This document shows positions 5,280 through 5,722 of a DNA stretch of 5,722 nt, in pieces. The notes beneath the pieces were generated by a model that saw only the letters and a program-made list of their open reading frames with translations, did no database searches and had not been told where the DNA came from. A program made the position numbers and the translations under genes. How positions within the stretch are numbered: position 1 is the stretch's first letter; each line of letters opens with the position of its first letter. The DNA is from Acidobacteriota bacterium (GTDB lineage: Bacteria; Acidobacteriota; Terriglobia; UBA7540): contig JAJYJL010000624.1 in NCBI GenBank assembly GCA_021789565.1, positions 1 to 5,722 of the forward strand. Reading direction: 5' to 3'.

Positions 5280-5306
5280 TGCCAAGGCCAGATTGAGGGA
5301 AGGCCG

Positions 5307-5722
5307 ATGACCGACGAAGCAAAAAGGATTCGCGAACTTGAACAGCAGATCGCACGGTTGTCGCTCTTTCACGAAGTGGGCAAAGCCGTAGCCTCCACTC
5401 TTGACCTCCAGATGGTCCTTGAAACCATCATGGCGAAAATCAATGATTTTCTCCGGCCTGACATTTGGTCTCTCCTGATGCTTGATGAAAAGTCCAACGA
5501 GCTCCGCTATGAAATGGCCGCAGGAGTCGGTTCGGAAGAGCTTAAAGACGTCCGGGTGAAGCTGGGGGAGGGCATTGGAGGCTGGGTTGCCGAGCACGGC
5601 GAGCCTGTCCTGATCGAGGATGTTACCCGGGAGCCGCGGTTCAGTCTTGAAAATAAGCCATGGCGAAACGGGGCCCGATCTATTGTCTGCGTTCCGGTTA
5701 AGGGCCGGGAGCGCGTGCTGGG
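5307..5722 (+). CDS. GAF-domain sensor protein, N-terminal part (3' end outside window)
   Basis: The frame starts at ATG 5307-5309, with GAGGGA (5295-5300) 6 nt upstream, and is open to the right edge (138 residues and part of a codon). Residues 2-19 form a short charged coiled-coil helix (EAKRIRELEQQIARL). From about residue 20 the sequence reads as a GAF domain: LFHEVGKAVASTLDLQMVLETI, then WSLLMLDEKSNELRYEMAAGVG, then the hallmark VKLGEGIGGWVAEHGEPVLIEDV (residues 84-106, helix and strand of the ligand pocket), then RSIVCVPVKG. GAF domains bind small molecules, nucleotides or haem and control an attached output domain such as GGDEF, histidine kinase, PP2C phosphatase or sigma54 activator. 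That output lies beyond the window, so the enzyme activity is unknown. There is no signal peptide or membrane helix, so it is probably cytoplasmic. It is divergent from the RodZ-like operon. Confidence 0.88.
   Translation, partial: MTDEAKRIRELEQQIARLSLFHEVGKAVASTLDLQMVLETIMAKINDFLRPDIWSLLMLDEKSNELRYEMAAGVGSEELKDVRVKLGEGIGGWVAEHGEPVLIEDVTREPRFSLENKPWRNGARSIVCVPVKGRERVL

Larger units (their letters stand above)
4884..5306. other. Divergent control region between the RodZ-like and GAF genes
   Basis: This 423-bp region separates the leftward RodZ-like gene from the rightward GAF gene. It holds the RodZ-like promoter (4927-4956), an inverted repeat upstream of it (4979-4998), and a hairpin (5250-5279) plus Shine-Dalgarno in the GAF leader. 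I could not find a convincing -35/-10 pair for the GAF gene. A plus-strand frame at 4945-5205 and a minus-strand frame at 4953-5597 lack plausible composition or start signals, and the second is largely antisense to the GAF gene, so neither is called. Confidence 0.55.

Noticed and set aside
4953..5597. Minus-strand open frame of 214 codons
   Set aside because: Much of it is antisense to the GAF-domain coding region, which has a clear ribosome site and strong family signatures. The product shows no coherent domain.

Overview
The window looks like a chromosomal segment from a mid-GC, non-enteric soil or sediment bacterium. From memory of similar proteins, Acidobacteriota is my best guess; I could not search to confirm it. 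There is no rRNA, tRNA, CRISPR array, transposase or prophage gene. Shine-Dalgarno sequences are clear before several genes (AAGGAG, AGGAGG, GAGGGA), and some sigma70-like promoters can be read by eye.

Layout: five of the six genes are on the minus strand. From left to right they are: (1) the 5' end of a small secreted protein that runs off the left edge (1-153); (2) an A/C-rich, hairpin-rich leader and intergenic stretch (154-553); (3) an XRE-family regulator with a C-terminal domain I do not recognise (554-1198); (4) a type II sulfide:quinone oxidoreductase (1467-2756); (5) a 383-bp gap with a candidate promoter for that enzyme; (6) a two-gene operon transcribed leftwards, in which a RodZ-like membrane protein (HTH, one membrane segment, periplasmic domain) is followed after 10 nt by a helical-repeat protein (about 3140-3985). 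A GAF-domain sensor starts divergently at 5307 and is cut by the right edge.

The genes do not form one obvious pathway. The oxidoreductase disposes of sulfide and feeds electrons to the quinone pool. The RodZ-like gene and the helical-repeat gene look co-transcribed and probably translationally coupled. They share a 423-bp control region with the GAF gene, which suggests, but does not prove, a link between envelope organisation and signalling.

The most useful corrections to a naive annotation are two start sites. The RodZ-like gene has a TTGACA-18-TATGAT promoter whose -10 box overlaps the upstream ATGATG, so translation most likely begins 48 nt downstream, at 4883. The helical-repeat gene has coding-like sequence for 38 codons upstream of its first ATG/GTG/TTG and appears either to use a rare AUU start or to have lost its start codon through a one-base deletion. 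I see no clear, wholly new multi-gene system. The least explained items are the C-terminal domain of the XRE protein, the helical-repeat partner of the RodZ-like protein, and the nested hairpin in the secreted-protein leader.
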